Assembly: GCA_035642535.1 (NCBI GenBank)
Contig: DASQSE010000153.1
Span: forward strand, 1 to 64,000
Length of the DNA stretch: 64,000 bases
From: Jatrophihabitans sp035642535
Lineage (GTDB): Bacteria > Actinomycetota > Actinomycetes > Mycobacteriales > Jatrophihabitantaceae
Direction of reading: 5' to 3'
Notes under the pieces: generated by a model
Database searches by the model: none
The model's input: only the letters and a program-made list of their open reading frames with translations
What the model was told of the DNA's origin: nothing
In this document: positions 54,146 through 62,796 of the stretch, in pieces
How the letters are laid out: each line of letters begins with the position of its first letter
Numbering within the stretch: the first letter of the stretch is position 1
Program-made: the position numbers and the translations under genes

Positions 54146-54266
54146 ACGTCCGATATGTGACGGCTGGTGCGAGTGTTTCTCGTGTTGCTATTGGCGCAGG
54201 TGATGTTTGCGTGGCACTCTGAGGCTACTGCCCACCGCGCCAGTCGAGCCAGAGGGAGGGCTTGCT

Positions 54267-55673
54267 GTGCACTGGAAGTCGAGCAGCCGCCCGTTCGGCC
54301 GACGTGGCACGGCCGCTGTCGTGCTCGGCGTGGCTGCGGCCGTGCTCCTCGCCAGCCCCGGGCTCGCCGTCGCAAAGCCGCAGCCGCCGACCGCACCGAC
54401 CGCGCCGAACGCGCCTTCGGAGACCGTCAGCCAGGCTCAGGTCGACAGGGCGCAGGGCGCCAAGCGGGCGCTGGCCGACCAGATCGGCGTGCTGAGCGGC
54501 GAGATCGCCCAGGCGCAGATCGAGGTGCAGCAGGCGCAGGCCAAGGCGGAGCAGGCCGAGCAGAAGTACGCGGACGCGATCGACAAGCTGCGCAAGGCGC
54601 GGCAGGCCGCGGTGGCCGCGCAGACTGCGCTGCAGAACGCCAAGGTGGACGTCACCAACGCGCACGCCCGCTACATCGAGTTCATCCGGGCCAGCTACAT
54701 GAGCGGCGACATCGGCGGTACCGCAGGCACGCTGCTGACCGCGAAGGACCCCAGCTCGCTGCTCGAGCAGTCCGCGTTGGAGCAGTACCAGCAGCAGCAC
54801 AAGGCCGACGCGGTCGGTGCGCTGGAGGCGGCGACGATCGCGAGGTCGAACGCCGAGGCAGCGGCCCGCCGTGCCGTCGACGCGCGCGAGCACGCCAAGG
54901 TCGTCGCGGCACAGCGCAAGCAGGAGGCGCAGGCCGCCTTCGTCGCTGCCCAGCAGCAGCAGGCGCAGCTCGAGGACCAGATGGCCTCGAAGCGGCAGGA
55001 GATGCAACAGAAGCAGATGCAGCTGCTGCAGTTGAAGGTCGGCCGGGCGCGCACCGTCAGGTACCAGCAACAGCTGCAGGCGTACAACCAGCGGCTGAAC
55101 AGCTACCACCAGCAGCTGCACAACTATCACGTCTCGCTGGCGCGCTGGCAGGAAGCGCAGCGGCGTAAGCACCAACACGCATCGCACAGCGGCGGCTCGA
55201 CGTTCAGCCCCGGTCCGTCCGCGCCGTCGGGCGGGAGCTGGACCGCGGCCAAGGGTCGGCGCGCCGCGCACCGCGCGCTGAGCCAACTCGGCACGCCGTA
55301 CGCGTGGGCCGGCGGCGGTGCCTTCGGGCCGAGCTACGGCGTGTGCGCGGGTGGCGACGCCTGGAACGACTGCAACGTCCGCGGCTATGACTGCTCCGGC
55401 CTCGCGATGTACGCGTGGGGCGGGAGTTGGTGGGCGCACTACGCCGCAAGCCAGTACACGCAGGTCGGCTCGTACCATCCCGGCGCCGGAAACCTGCGGC
55501 CGGGCGACCTCGTCTTCTGGAGCTACAACGGGAGCATCTCCGGCATCCACCACGTCGCGATCTACATCGGCGGCGGACGGATCGTCGAAGCGCCGTACTC
55601 CGGCGGTTATGTCCAGACGGCCTCGGTCTGGGAGTACGGCGGATTCTTCGGCGCTACGCGACCCCTGACGTAA
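54267..55673 (+). CDS. Secreted NlpC/P60 peptidoglycan endopeptidase with coiled coil
   Basis: 468 residues from GTG 54267 (GGGAGGG six nt before). A signal peptide occupies about 1-37 with 'RGTAAVVLGVAAAVLLASPGLAVA'-type hydrophobic core. A long Gln/Ala-rich coiled coil follows (~60-300), as in RipA-like hydrolases where it inhibits or anchors the enzyme. The C-terminal C40 domain (~345-468) has the catalytic Cys in 'GYDCSGLAMYAWG', His in 'GIHHVAIYIGGG' and the usual 'RPGDLVFWSYNG'. It cleaves cross-linked peptide stems, probably at septation. Confidence 0.93.
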   Translation: MHWKSSSRPFGRRGTAAVVLGVAAAVLLASPGLAVAKPQPPTAPTAPNAPSETVSQAQVDRAQGAKRALADQIGVLSGEIAQAQIEVQQAQAKAEQAEQKYADAIDKLRKARQAAVAAQTALQNAKVDVTNAHARYIEFIRASYMSGDIGGTAGTLLTAKDPSSLLEQSALEQYQQQHKADAVGALEAATIARSNAEAAARRAVDAREHAKVVAAQRKQEAQAAFVAAQQQQAQLEDQMASKRQEMQQKQMQLLQLKVGRARTVRYQQQLQAYNQRLNSYHQQLHNYHVSLARWQEAQRRKHQHASHSGGSTFSPGPSAPSGGSWTAAKGRRAAHRALSQLGTPYAWAGGGAFGPSYGVCAGGDAWNDCNVRGYDCSGLAMYAWGGSWWAHYAASQYTQVGSYHPGAGNLRPGDLVFWSYNGSISGIHHVAIYIGGGRIVEAPYSGGYVQTASVWEYGGFFGATRPLT

Positions 55674-55681
55674 TCCCCGCG

Positions 55682-55687
55682 TAGCCT
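55682..55687 (+). promoter_or_regulatory. -10 element of a leaderless moaA transcript
   Basis: TAGCCT lies 7 nt before GTG 55695, with no ribosome-binding site. Confidence 0.4.
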
Positions 55688-55694
55688 CGACCGA

Positions 55695-56729
55695 GTGAGC
55701 AATTCTCCGAACGATGGCGTGCTGGTCGACCGATTCGGCCGCGTCGCCACCGACCTGCGGATCTCGCTGACGGATCTGTGCTCACTGCGCTGCACGTACT
55801 GCATGCCGGCCGAGGGGTTGCCGTGGCTGGCCAAGGCACAACGCCTCACCGATGACGAGTTCGAGCGCCTGGCGGCGCTGTTCGTCGGGCTGGGCGTGCG
55901 ATCGATCCGGCTCACCGGCGGTGAACCGCTCGTCCACCCGACGCTGCCGGAGGTCGTTGCCCGGCTCGCCGCGCTGGAGCCGCGTCCTGAGCTCTCGCTG
56001 ACGACGAACGGCATCACGCTCGATCGGGCCGCCCGCAAGCTCGCCGACGCCGGGCTCGACCGGATCAACGTGTCGGTCGACACCCTCGACCGCGAGCACT
56101 TCAAGCAACTCACCCGTCGCGACCGGCTCGATGACGTGCTCGCCGGCGTGGCGGCCGCCGCGGACACCGGCCTCAGCCCAATCAAGATCAACTCGGTGCT
56201 GGTGCGGGACGGCAATCTGCACGAAGCGCCGGACCTGCTTACCTGGGCGTTGCAGCGCGGGTACGTGTTGCGCTTCATCGAGCACATGCCGCTGGACGCC
56301 GACCACATCTGGTCGCGCTCCGCCATGGTGACCGCCGACGAGATCCTCGAACTGCTCGCGGGGGCCGGTTACCGACTCGCCCCGCGCGAGGCCCGCGCGC
56401 ATGCACCCGCCGAGGAGTTCGCCGTCATGGACGGCCCGGACCGGGACACCTGGGCGAGCGAGTTCGGCAGGGTCGGCGTGATCGCGTCCGTAACCCGGCC
56501 GTTCTGCCGCGACTGCGACCGGCTCCGTCTCACTGCGGACGGCCAGCTCCGCACCTGCCTGTTCGCGCAGACCGAGACGGATCTGCGCGGCCCGCTGCGC
56601 AACGGTGCCACGGATGACGAGTTGGCCCGGATCATCATCGACGCGGTCGCCGACAAGCAGGAGGGCCACGGCATCGGCAGCGCGACGTTCGTGCAGCCCA
56701 TCCGGACCATGTCAGCCATCGGAGGATGA
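55695..56729 (+). CDS. moaA: GTP 3',8-cyclase MoaA
   Basis: 344 residues, radical SAM enzyme of molybdenum-cofactor synthesis. It rearranges GTP to 3',8-cyclo-GTP. The N-terminal cluster is C-x3-C-x2-C in 'CSLRCTYCMPAEG', and the C-terminal cluster cysteines are in 'FCRDCDRLRLTADGQLRTCLF'. The essential C-terminal GG is present: the protein ends '...TMSAIGG'. Its 3' end overlaps the opposing small gene by 18 bp. Confidence 0.96.
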   Translation: MSNSPNDGVLVDRFGRVATDLRISLTDLCSLRCTYCMPAEGLPWLAKAQRLTDDEFERLAALFVGLGVRSIRLTGGEPLVHPTLPEVVARLAALEPRPELSLTTNGITLDRAARKLADAGLDRINVSVDTLDREHFKQLTRRDRLDDVLAGVAAAADTGLSPIKINSVLVRDGNLHEAPDLLTWALQRGYVLRFIEHMPLDADHIWSRSAMVTADEILELLAGAGYRLAPREARAHAPAEEFAVMDGPDRDTWASEFGRVGVIASVTRPFCRDCDRLRLTADGQLRTCLFAQTETDLRGPLRNGATDDELARIIIDAVADKQEGHGIGSATFVQPIRTMSAIGG

Positions 56730-56924
56730 CAGCGGGCCGCGGCTGAGCAGGAAGTTGCGGCGGGCGAGGAAGTCCGCCAGGTGGTCGGCATGATCGTCGC
56801 AGGCCAGCCAGTGCTTCGTCCGGGCCGTGTCGTGGATGCGCGGATTGCGCCAACTCAGCTCGGTCGTGGCCGCGGACCGGCAGCCCTTCGCCGAGCACTG
56901 CGGCGCGGAACGCTGTTCCGACAC
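56712..56924 (-). CDS. Small conserved zinc-binding-type protein
   Basis: 70 residues from GTG 56924. 'CSAKGCRSAATTELSWRNPR' and 'KHWLACDDHADHLADFLARR' supply a C-x4-C and a C-x2-H-x2-H group that could bind zinc. This is a conserved actinobacterial family whose members are sometimes labelled acetone carboxylase without basis. Function unknown. It is divergent from the MoxR gene and overlaps the end of moaA. Confidence 0.75.
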   Translation of the reverse strand: MSEQRSAPQCSAKGCRSAATTELSWRNPRIHDTARTKHWLACDDHADHLADFLARRNFLLSRGPLSSSDG

Positions 56925-56996
56925 CCAGGCACCGTACAGCGTCGTCCCGTACCGTGGATGGACACGCTGACGCGCCCGCCCGCCGAGGAGAGAGCT

Positions 56997-58112
56997 GTGG
57001 CCGAAACCGAGAATGTGCAGACCCCGGCCGCGGACGCCACTGCCCTCGAACGGGTGATGTTCGAGGTCAAGCGGGTGATCGTCGGGCAGGATCGGCTGGT
57101 CGAACGCATGCTCGTCAGCTTGCTCGCGCAGGGGCACTGCCTGCTGGAAGGCGTCCCGGGCGTGGCCAAGACGCTGGCCGTCGAGACGATCGCGCGCACC
57201 GTCAGCGGCACGTTCTCCCGGCTGCAGTTCACGCCGGATCTCGTCCCGTCGGACATCGTCGGCACTCGTATCTACCGCCCGGGCGCGGAGACGTTCGACA
57301 CCGAACTCGGGCCGATCATGGCCAACTTCGTGCTGGCCGACGAGATCAACCGGGCACCGGCGAAGGTGCAGTCCGCGCTGCTCGAGGTGATGGCCGAGCG
57401 GCACGTCACGATCGGCGGGCGCCGCTACGACGTGCCGGAGCCGTTCCTCGTACTCGCCACCCAGAACCCGATCGAGTCCGAAGGCGTCTACCCGCTGCCC
57501 GAGGCGCAGCGCGACCGCTTTCTGATGAAGATCCCGGTCGACTATCCGACGGCGGCTGAGGAGCGGGAGATCATCTACCGAATGGGCGTGGCGCCGCCGC
57601 AGGCCAACGCGGTGTTGAGCACCACCGATCTGCAACGCCTGCAGACGGCGTCCGGACGGGTCTTCGTGCACCACGCGATCGTCGACTACGTGGTGCGGGT
57701 CGTGCTGGCCACCCGTAACCCGCAGCAGTACAACTTGCCCGATGTCGCGCAGTGGGTGTCTTATGGCGCGAGCCCGCGCGCCAGCCTCGGTCTCGTGGCG
57801 GCCGGGCGGGCGCTTGCGCTGATGCGCGGACGCGACTACGTGCTACCGCAGGACGTCCTCGACGTCGCGGTCGACGTGCTCGCGCACCGCCTCGTACTGA
57901 GCTACGACGCGGTGGCCGACGGCATCCCGGCCGGGCACGCGATCCGCCGCATCCTGCAGGCGGTGCCGCTGCCGCAGGTGGCGCCCCGACAGCGCTCCGG
58001 CGGTCAGGTCGACATGACGCCGCCGCAGCTGCCCGGGCAGCCGCTGGTGTTCGGCAACGCCGCCCCGGGACAGCAGCAACAGCAGCCAACCTGGGGTGAA
58101 CGCTCGGCGTGA
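56997..58112 (+). CDS. MoxR-family AAA+ ATPase
   Basis: 371 residues from GTG 56997, six nt after a GGAGAGAG-type site; ATG 56958 is an alternative 13 residues upstream. Walker A 'LLEGVPGVAKTLAVETIA', Walker B 'FVLADEINRAPAKVQSALLEVM', sensor 'FLVLATQNPIESEGVYPLPEAQRDRF'. The C-terminus has a Gln-rich tail. MoxR ATPases act as chaperones for metal or complex assembly with DUF58 and VWA partners, which follow here with overlapping ends. Confidence 0.93.
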   Translation: MAETENVQTPAADATALERVMFEVKRVIVGQDRLVERMLVSLLAQGHCLLEGVPGVAKTLAVETIARTVSGTFSRLQFTPDLVPSDIVGTRIYRPGAETFDTELGPIMANFVLADEINRAPAKVQSALLEVMAERHVTIGGRRYDVPEPFLVLATQNPIESEGVYPLPEAQRDRFLMKIPVDYPTAAEEREIIYRMGVAPPQANAVLSTTDLQRLQTASGRVFVHHAIVDYVVRVVLATRNPQQYNLPDVAQWVSYGASPRASLGLVAAGRALALMRGRDYVLPQDVLDVAVDVLAHRLVLSYDAVADGIPAGHAIRRILQAVPLPQVAPRQRSGGQVDMTPPQLPGQPLVFGNAAPGQQQQQPTWGERSA

Positions 58113-59110
58113 CCGATTCGGACGTGCCCGAGGTCGTCGGCGACGCGCCGCTGCCGACCGATCACGGCCCGGCATTGGAGATGCACGGCGCGGACGCCGT
58201 GCTGCGCCGGCTGGAGTTCGCGGTCCGCAACAAGCTGGACGGTCTGCTGCAGGGCAACTACCTCGGCCTGGTGCCCGGGCCCGGCTCCGAGGCCGGCGAA
58301 TCCAGGCAGTACTTCCCGGGCGACGACGTGCGGCGCATGGACTGGCCGGTCACCGCGCGCACCACCGTTCCGCACATCAGGCAGACGGTCGCCGACCGCG
58401 AGCTCGAGACGTGGATGGTCGTCGACCTGTCGCCGAGCATGGACTTCGGCACCGGGCTCACCGAGAAGCGCGAGCTGGTGCTGGCCGCGATCACCACAGT
58501 CGTGCACCTGACCGTGCGCGGCGGCAACCGGGTCGGCGCCGTCGTCGGCAACGGGCGGGAGAGCTACGTCGTGCCCGCCCGCGCCGGTCGCGCGCACGCC
58601 CGGCACCTGATGCGCCGCATCGCCACTACGCCGCGCGCCCCGTCGGCGGGCGGCACGGACCTCGTCGCACTGCTCGAGTCGGTCCGCCGGCCGCAGCGCC
58701 GGCGCGGTCTCGTCGCGGTCGTCTCCGATTTCTTGGACGGGACAGCCGGGTCCGACGACGGTCCGTTGAGCTGGGAGCGGCCGCTGCGTGGCCTTTCGGA
58801 ACGGCACCAGCTGCTCGGCATCGAGGTGGTCGACCCGCGCGAGTTGGAGCTGCCCGCGGCCGGGCTGGTCACGTTCGTCGACCCTGAGACCGGAGCTGAA
58901 CTCGAGGTGCAGACTTCCGATCGGAAGCTGCGCGCGAAGTATGCGGCGGCCGCGAGCCGGCAGCGCGAGCGGATCACCACCGGGCTGCGGCACGCCGGCG
59001 CGGCGCAGCTGCAGCTGCGCACCGACCGCGACTGGATCACCGACGTCGTCCGCTTCGTGATCGCCCGGCGCAAGTTCGTCGTCGGCGCCGTCGGAGCGGG
59101 GGTTCGCTGA
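58109..59110 (+). CDS. DUF58 domain protein
   Basis: 333 residues, overlapping the MoxR stop by 4 nt (GTGA). The DUF58 core 'GESRQYFPGDDVRRMDWPVTART' is at about 67-90 and a VWA-like fold follows ('WMVVDLSPSMDFGTGLTEKRELVLAA', 'RRGLVAVVSDFLDG'). Soluble. It is the usual middle partner between MoxR and a membrane VWA protein. Confidence 0.92.
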   Translation: MTDSDVPEVVGDAPLPTDHGPALEMHGADAVLRRLEFAVRNKLDGLLQGNYLGLVPGPGSEAGESRQYFPGDDVRRMDWPVTARTTVPHIRQTVADRELETWMVVDLSPSMDFGTGLTEKRELVLAAITTVVHLTVRGGNRVGAVVGNGRESYVVPARAGRAHARHLMRRIATTPRAPSAGGTDLVALLESVRRPQRRRGLVAVVSDFLDGTAGSDDGPLSWERPLRGLSERHQLLGIEVVDPRELELPAAGLVTFVDPETGAELEVQTSDRKLRAKYAAAASRQRERITTGLRHAGAAQLQLRTDRDWITDVVRFVIARRKFVVGAVGAGVR

Positions 59111-60072
59111 TGCCCGACGCCTTCCTCTCGCCCTCGTACCTGCTTCTGCTGCTCGCTGTTGCGGCGCTGGCCGGCGCCTACCTGATCGTGCAGCTGCGCC
59201 GCACGCGCTACGTCGCCCGGTTCAGCAACGTCGAACTGCTCGGCAGCGTCGCGCCGCGCCGGCCCGGTTGGCGGCGGCACCTCACGTTCGCGCTGCTGCT
59301 CGTGGCGCTGTGCGTGCTCAGCCTCGGCGTCGCCCGTCCGGCGGCGGGCGTTCGGGTGCCGCGTGAGAACGCCACGGTCATCCTCGACATCGACGTCTCG
59401 CTGTCGATGGAGGCGACGGACGTGCTGCCCTCCCGCTTCGAGACCGCGAAGGAGGCGGCCAAGAGCTTCGTCGGCCTGCTCCCGTCGCGCATCAACCTCG
59501 GGCTGGTCGCATTCGGCGGGCAGGCCAACCTGCTCGTCGCTCCGACCCGCGACCGAGAGGCGGTCAAGCGGGCGATCGGCAAGCTGCATCTGCAGCAGTC
59601 CACCGCGATCGGCGAGGCGATCTTCACGTCGCTCCAGGCGATCCAGACGTTCACCGTGTCGACCACGCCGAAGGGCGACCGGCCGCCGCCGTCCCGCATC
59701 GTCCTGCTCAGCGATGGCACGAACACCGTCGGCCGGTCCATCAGTGCAGCGGTTGCGGCCGCGCAGAAGGCGCGGGTTCAGGTCTCGACGATCGCGTTCG
59801 GCACCCAGAACGGCACGGTCCCGATCAACGGCACCCTGCAACCGGTGCCCGCCGACGAGAATGCGCTGCGCCAGATCGCGCAGGCCACGGGCGGTTCGTT
59901 CCACACCGCGCACAGCGAACAGGAGCTCGCGTCGGTCTACCGGGACATCGGGTCGCAGATCGGATACGTCACCAAGCACCGCGACATCAGCTGGCGCTTC
60001 ATGCTCGTCGGCCTGCTGTTCCTGCTCGGCGCAGGTGGCGCCGCCATGCTCTGGGCCGGCCGGCTCGCTTAG
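59110..60072 (+). CDS. Membrane-anchored VWA domain protein
   Basis: 320 residues, ATG sharing one base with the DUF58 stop. Helices at about 8-28 and 56-78, then a VWA domain with the MIDAS motif D-x-S-x-S in 'ILDIDVSLSMEATDV' and 'VLLSDGTNTVGRSI', and a C-terminal helix (~297-318). This is the BatA-like partner of MoxR/DUF58; metal-dependent protein contacts at the membrane are the expected role. Third gene of the operon. Confidence 0.93.
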   Translation: MPDAFLSPSYLLLLLAVAALAGAYLIVQLRRTRYVARFSNVELLGSVAPRRPGWRRHLTFALLLVALCVLSLGVARPAAGVRVPRENATVILDIDVSLSMEATDVLPSRFETAKEAAKSFVGLLPSRINLGLVAFGGQANLLVAPTRDREAVKRAIGKLHLQQSTAIGEAIFTSLQAIQTFTVSTTPKGDRPPPSRIVLLSDGTNTVGRSISAAVAAAQKARVQVSTIAFGTQNGTVPINGTLQPVPADENALRQIAQATGGSFHTAHSEQELASVYRDIGSQIGYVTKHRDISWRFMLVGLLFLLGAGGAAMLWAGRLA

Positions 60073-60093
60073 CCGCGCCGGCGCGCGATCTGA

Positions 60094-60960
60094 TCAGTCC
60101 ACGACCGCGATCAGGTAGCGGAAGCGGTTCTCGAACCGGTACGAGCCGTCGGCGCGGCGGAAGGCGTCGGCGGGCCCGTCAACGGTCTCGCGGACGACCT
60201 GCTCGGCGACGTCGGCCGAGATGCCATAGGCAGGAGCGAACGCGAGCAGCGCACGTTCCAGAGTGGCGCGATCGGCAAATGCGTACGGCACGTCCACCTC
60301 CGCGGCGCGCTCCGGCTGGAGCGACGCCCCCTCGGCGAGGCTCTCGAGCACGCCAGGCTCGCCGATGGGCGGCGGGTCGTAGGGCGGGACGTCCGGCGGT
60401 CGGTCCTGGCGATACCGGCTCAGCGGCTCGAAGACGGCCTGCACCTCACGGTCGTCGACCCTGCCCCAGTTGCAGATCGCGATCCGCCCGCCGCGCCGCG
60501 TGACCCGCCGCGCCTCAGCGAGCGCGGCCACGTAGTCGGCGGCGAACTGAAACGCATTGAAGCCGGAGACCATGTCGAACGTGTTGTCGGCCCAGGGGAG
60601 TTGCTCCATCGCGCCGACGCGCAGGTCGCCATCCGGGGTGGCCCGGCGGGCGAACGCGATGAGCCCGGCGGCCGCGTCCAGTCCGCTCACCTTGGCGCCC
60701 ATGCCGGCCGCCAGCGCGCAGAACTCGCCGCTGCCGCAGCCCACGTCGAGCACCGACACGCCGCCGCCGAGGCCGGAAGCCTGCGCCACTGCCACGCGCG
60801 CCGGCGCGGCGAAGCGGGCCCAGTAGGCGAACCAGCCCGCGGCGGCCGCGCTCCATGCCGGCCCTTCGAAGGTGGCGGTGGTCTGCCCGCAAACAGTCAC
60901 CAGCGGCCAACTGGATCCGACGTCGCCAACGGGCCGGAATGCGGTGTGTTCCGCAGTCAT
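60094..60960 (-). CDS. Class I SAM-dependent methyltransferase
   Basis: 288 residues. Motif I 'VSVLDVGCGSGEFCALAAGMG', acidic motif II 'VSGLDAAAGLIAFAR', 'LPWADNTFDMVSGFNAFQF' and 'RRGGRIAICNWGRV' are typical of UbiE/arsenite- or phosphatidyl-type methyltransferases. Substrate unknown. It is divergent from a TetR-family gene with a palindromic site between, so its expression is probably controlled by that regulator and by whatever ligand it senses. Confidence 0.9.
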   Translation of the reverse strand: MTAEHTAFRPVGDVGSSWPLVTVCGQTTATFEGPAWSAAAAGWFAYWARFAAPARVAVAQASGLGGGVSVLDVGCGSGEFCALAAGMGAKVSGLDAAAGLIAFARRATPDGDLRVGAMEQLPWADNTFDMVSGFNAFQFAADYVAALAEARRVTRRGGRIAICNWGRVDDREVQAVFEPLSRYRQDRPPDVPPYDPPPIGEPGVLESLAEGASLQPERAAEVDVPYAFADRATLERALLAFAPAYGISADVAEQVVRETVDGPADAFRRADGSYRFENRFRYLIAVVD

Positions 60961-60986
60961 GGGTCCTCGCTTGCGTTTACTCGTAC

Positions 60987-61013
60987 GGCGTACTGTATCG
61001 TACAGCGTACGCC
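60987..61013. promoter_or_regulatory. Palindromic operator between methyltransferase and TetR genes
   Basis: GGCGTAC (60987-60993) and GTACGCC (61007-61013) flank TGTA-tcg-TACA; the right half carries two extra bases. -10-like hexamers (TACTGT plus strand, TACGAT/TACAGT minus strand) lie inside it, as expected of a TetR site controlling both divergent promoters. Confidence 0.6.
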
Positions 61014-61047
61014 GAGGTAGGTGAACGTCAAGGCCAGGGAGGGATGG

Positions 61048-61770
61048 ATGCCCCGCAACCCTACCGCCGATGAGCCGCTGATCTGGCTCCGGCCGGATCG
61101 CGCGCCGCGGCAAGCGCGTGCTGCGCGACCGGCGCTGGACCGGGGCGCGATTACCCGGGCGGCGGTGGCGCTGGCGGACGAGGCGGGACTCGACGCCGTG
61201 TCGATGCGCCGCATCGCCGCTCGCCTGGACGCGGCCCCGATGTCGCTGTACTGGTACGTCTCGAGCAAGGACGACCTCTACGAGCTGATGTTCGACCACG
61301 TGGTCGGCGAGGTCCCGCTGCCGCGCAAGCGTTCCGGTGACTGGCGTTCGGAACTGGCGGCGACCGCGCGCGCGATGCACAAGGTGCTGCGGCGGCACAG
61401 CTGGGCCGTGCTGCTCGGCATTCAGCCCGGTCTGGGCCCGAACACCCGAGCGTGGGGACGAGCGACGCTGCAGCTGTTCGCGGGACACGATCTCGAGCTG
61501 AGCACGCAGATCAACATCCTCGCTGCGCTCGACAACTATCTCCTCGGGTTCGTCCATCGAGAGGTGGCGTGGGAGCAACTGCAGCAGCGCAGCGGCCGCA
61601 GCGCGAAGGAGTGGCGCGGCCGGCTCGAGGAGTATGTCCGGCAGGCGGGCACGAGCGACGCGCAGCTGGGGGAGGAGATGAGCGTCCGGTTCGAGCTGCA
61701 CGGCGACGCCAGCTTCGAATTCGGGCTCAGCTGCCTGCTCGACGGGATCGCGGCCCGGCTCCCCGGCTAA
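61048..61770 (+). CDS. TetR-family transcriptional regulator
   Basis: 240 residues from ATG 61048, which follows GGAGGG; GTG 61021 in the same frame is less likely. The HTH is 'RGAITRAAVALADEAGLDAVSMRRIAARLDAAPMSLYWYVSSKDDLYELMFDHV' (~30-82), and the C-terminal ligand domain resembles the TetR_C (drug-pump) type. It probably represses the divergent methyltransferase gene and itself. It converges on the quinone reductase gene, overlapping by 4 nt. Confidence 0.9.
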   Translation: MPRNPTADEPLIWLRPDRAPRQARAARPALDRGAITRAAVALADEAGLDAVSMRRIAARLDAAPMSLYWYVSSKDDLYELMFDHVVGEVPLPRKRSGDWRSELAATARAMHKVLRRHSWAVLLGIQPGLGPNTRAWGRATLQLFAGHDLELSTQINILAALDNYLLGFVHREVAWEQLQQRSGRSAKEWRGRLEEYVRQAGTSDAQLGEEMSVRFELHGDASFEFGLSCLLDGIAARLPG

Positions 61771-62726
61771 CTCTCCGCTTGCGGGTCGATCACCAGCTTG
61801 CCAATTGAGGTGCGATCGCGCAGGGCCCGGTGCGCGTCCGCGGCGCGGTCGAGCGGATACGTCTCACCGACGACCGGCCGGATCGATTTCTCGCCGATCA
61901 ACTCCATCAGGTCCGTGACCGCCTCGGCGAGCAGGTACGGCCGCTGCGCCACGTGGACCAACCAGAAGCCGATGACCGCGATGCTGCGCCGCATCAAAAC
62001 GGCCGGGTCGACAGCGGTCGCCGGAGTGCGCCCGGCCATCCCGAACACGGCGAGCCGGCCGAGCGGCGCGAGCGCGGCAAGGCTCTCGTTGAACACCTGC
62101 CCACCCGTCATCTCGAGGACGATGTCGACGCCGCGGCCTTCATTGGCTTCGCGCAGCGCGGCGTTGAGGTGCGCGGCGCGCGAGTCGATCGCGAAGTCGG
62201 CCCCGAGTTCGAGGGTGAGCGCGCGCTTCTCCTCGCTCGACGCCGTCGCGATCACCCGGCCGGCGCCCCAGAGTTTCGCCAACTGGATGGCCAGCGTTCC
62301 GACACCGCCGGCCCCGGCGTGCACGACGACGGTCTCACCGGGCTGTAGGTGAGTGCTCGTGCGCAGCAGGTGCCACGCAGTGGCGCCCTGGACGAGCGTG
62401 GCGAGCGCCTGCGCGTCGGTCACGGTGTCCGGCACCGGGAACATCATCCGCGGGTCGGCGGCGATCTTCTGCGCGTAGCCGCCCGACGCGACCAACCCCA
62501 ACAGCCGCCGTCCGGATTCGTCGCGCGCCACGACCTCGCCGCCCGGAATCAGCGGCAGCGACTGCTTGGCAAGGTAGGAGTCCTCGGTCTGGTGCGTGTC
62601 GGCGTAGTTGACGCCGGCCGCCACCACGTCCATCACCACCTCCGCGCCCGCCGGCTGCGGGTCGGGTAGGTCACGCACTACCAGCGTCTCCGGTCCGCCG
62701 AACTCCGTGATCTGCACCGCGCGCAC
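61767..62726 (-). CDS. Zinc-independent quinone oxidoreductase (MDR family)
   Basis: 319 residues from GTG 62726, 6 nt after TACGGT (leaderless). The cofactor site is 'VVHAGAGGVGTLAIQLAKLWGAGRVIATASSEEKR', with 'VAAGVNYADTHQTEDSY' near the N-terminus and 'GIGKLVIDP'-like 'TSIGKLVIDPQ' at the end. No zinc-ligand cysteines. It reduces quinones with NADPH; exact substrate unknown. Divergent from fabG. Confidence 0.92.
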   Translation of the reverse strand: MRAVQITEFGGPETLVVRDLPDPQPAGAEVVMDVVAAGVNYADTHQTEDSYLAKQSLPLIPGGEVVARDESGRRLLGLVASGGYAQKIAADPRMMFPVPDTVTDAQALATLVQGATAWHLLRTSTHLQPGETVVVHAGAGGVGTLAIQLAKLWGAGRVIATASSEEKRALTLELGADFAIDSRAAHLNAALREANEGRGVDIVLEMTGGQVFNESLAALAPLGRLAVFGMAGRTPATAVDPAVLMRRSIAVIGFWLVHVAQRPYLLAEAVTDLMELIGEKSIRPVVGETYPLDRAADAHRALRDRTSIGKLVIDPQAES

Positions 62727-62732
62727 GGGCCG

Positions 62733-62738
62733 ACCGTA
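62733..62738 (-). promoter_or_regulatory. -10 element of a leaderless quinone reductase transcript
   Basis: TACGGT on the minus strand, exactly 6 nt before GTG 62726. Confidence 0.45.
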
Positions 62739-62782
62739 CGCGCAGGTAACGCACGCGCAAAGGACGCCGCGCCGCGATCCGC

Positions 62783-62788
62783 TAGCGT
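62783..62788 (+). promoter_or_regulatory. -10 element of the fabG-inhA operon
   Basis: TAGCGT lies 8 nt before GTG 62797, with no ribosome-binding site. Confidence 0.4.
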
Positions 62789-62796
62789 CGGTGTGC

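Noticed and set aside
56712..56924. Acetone carboxylase annotation for the 70-residue protein
   Set aside because: Far too short and without any carboxylase domain; only a putative zinc-binding group is visible.
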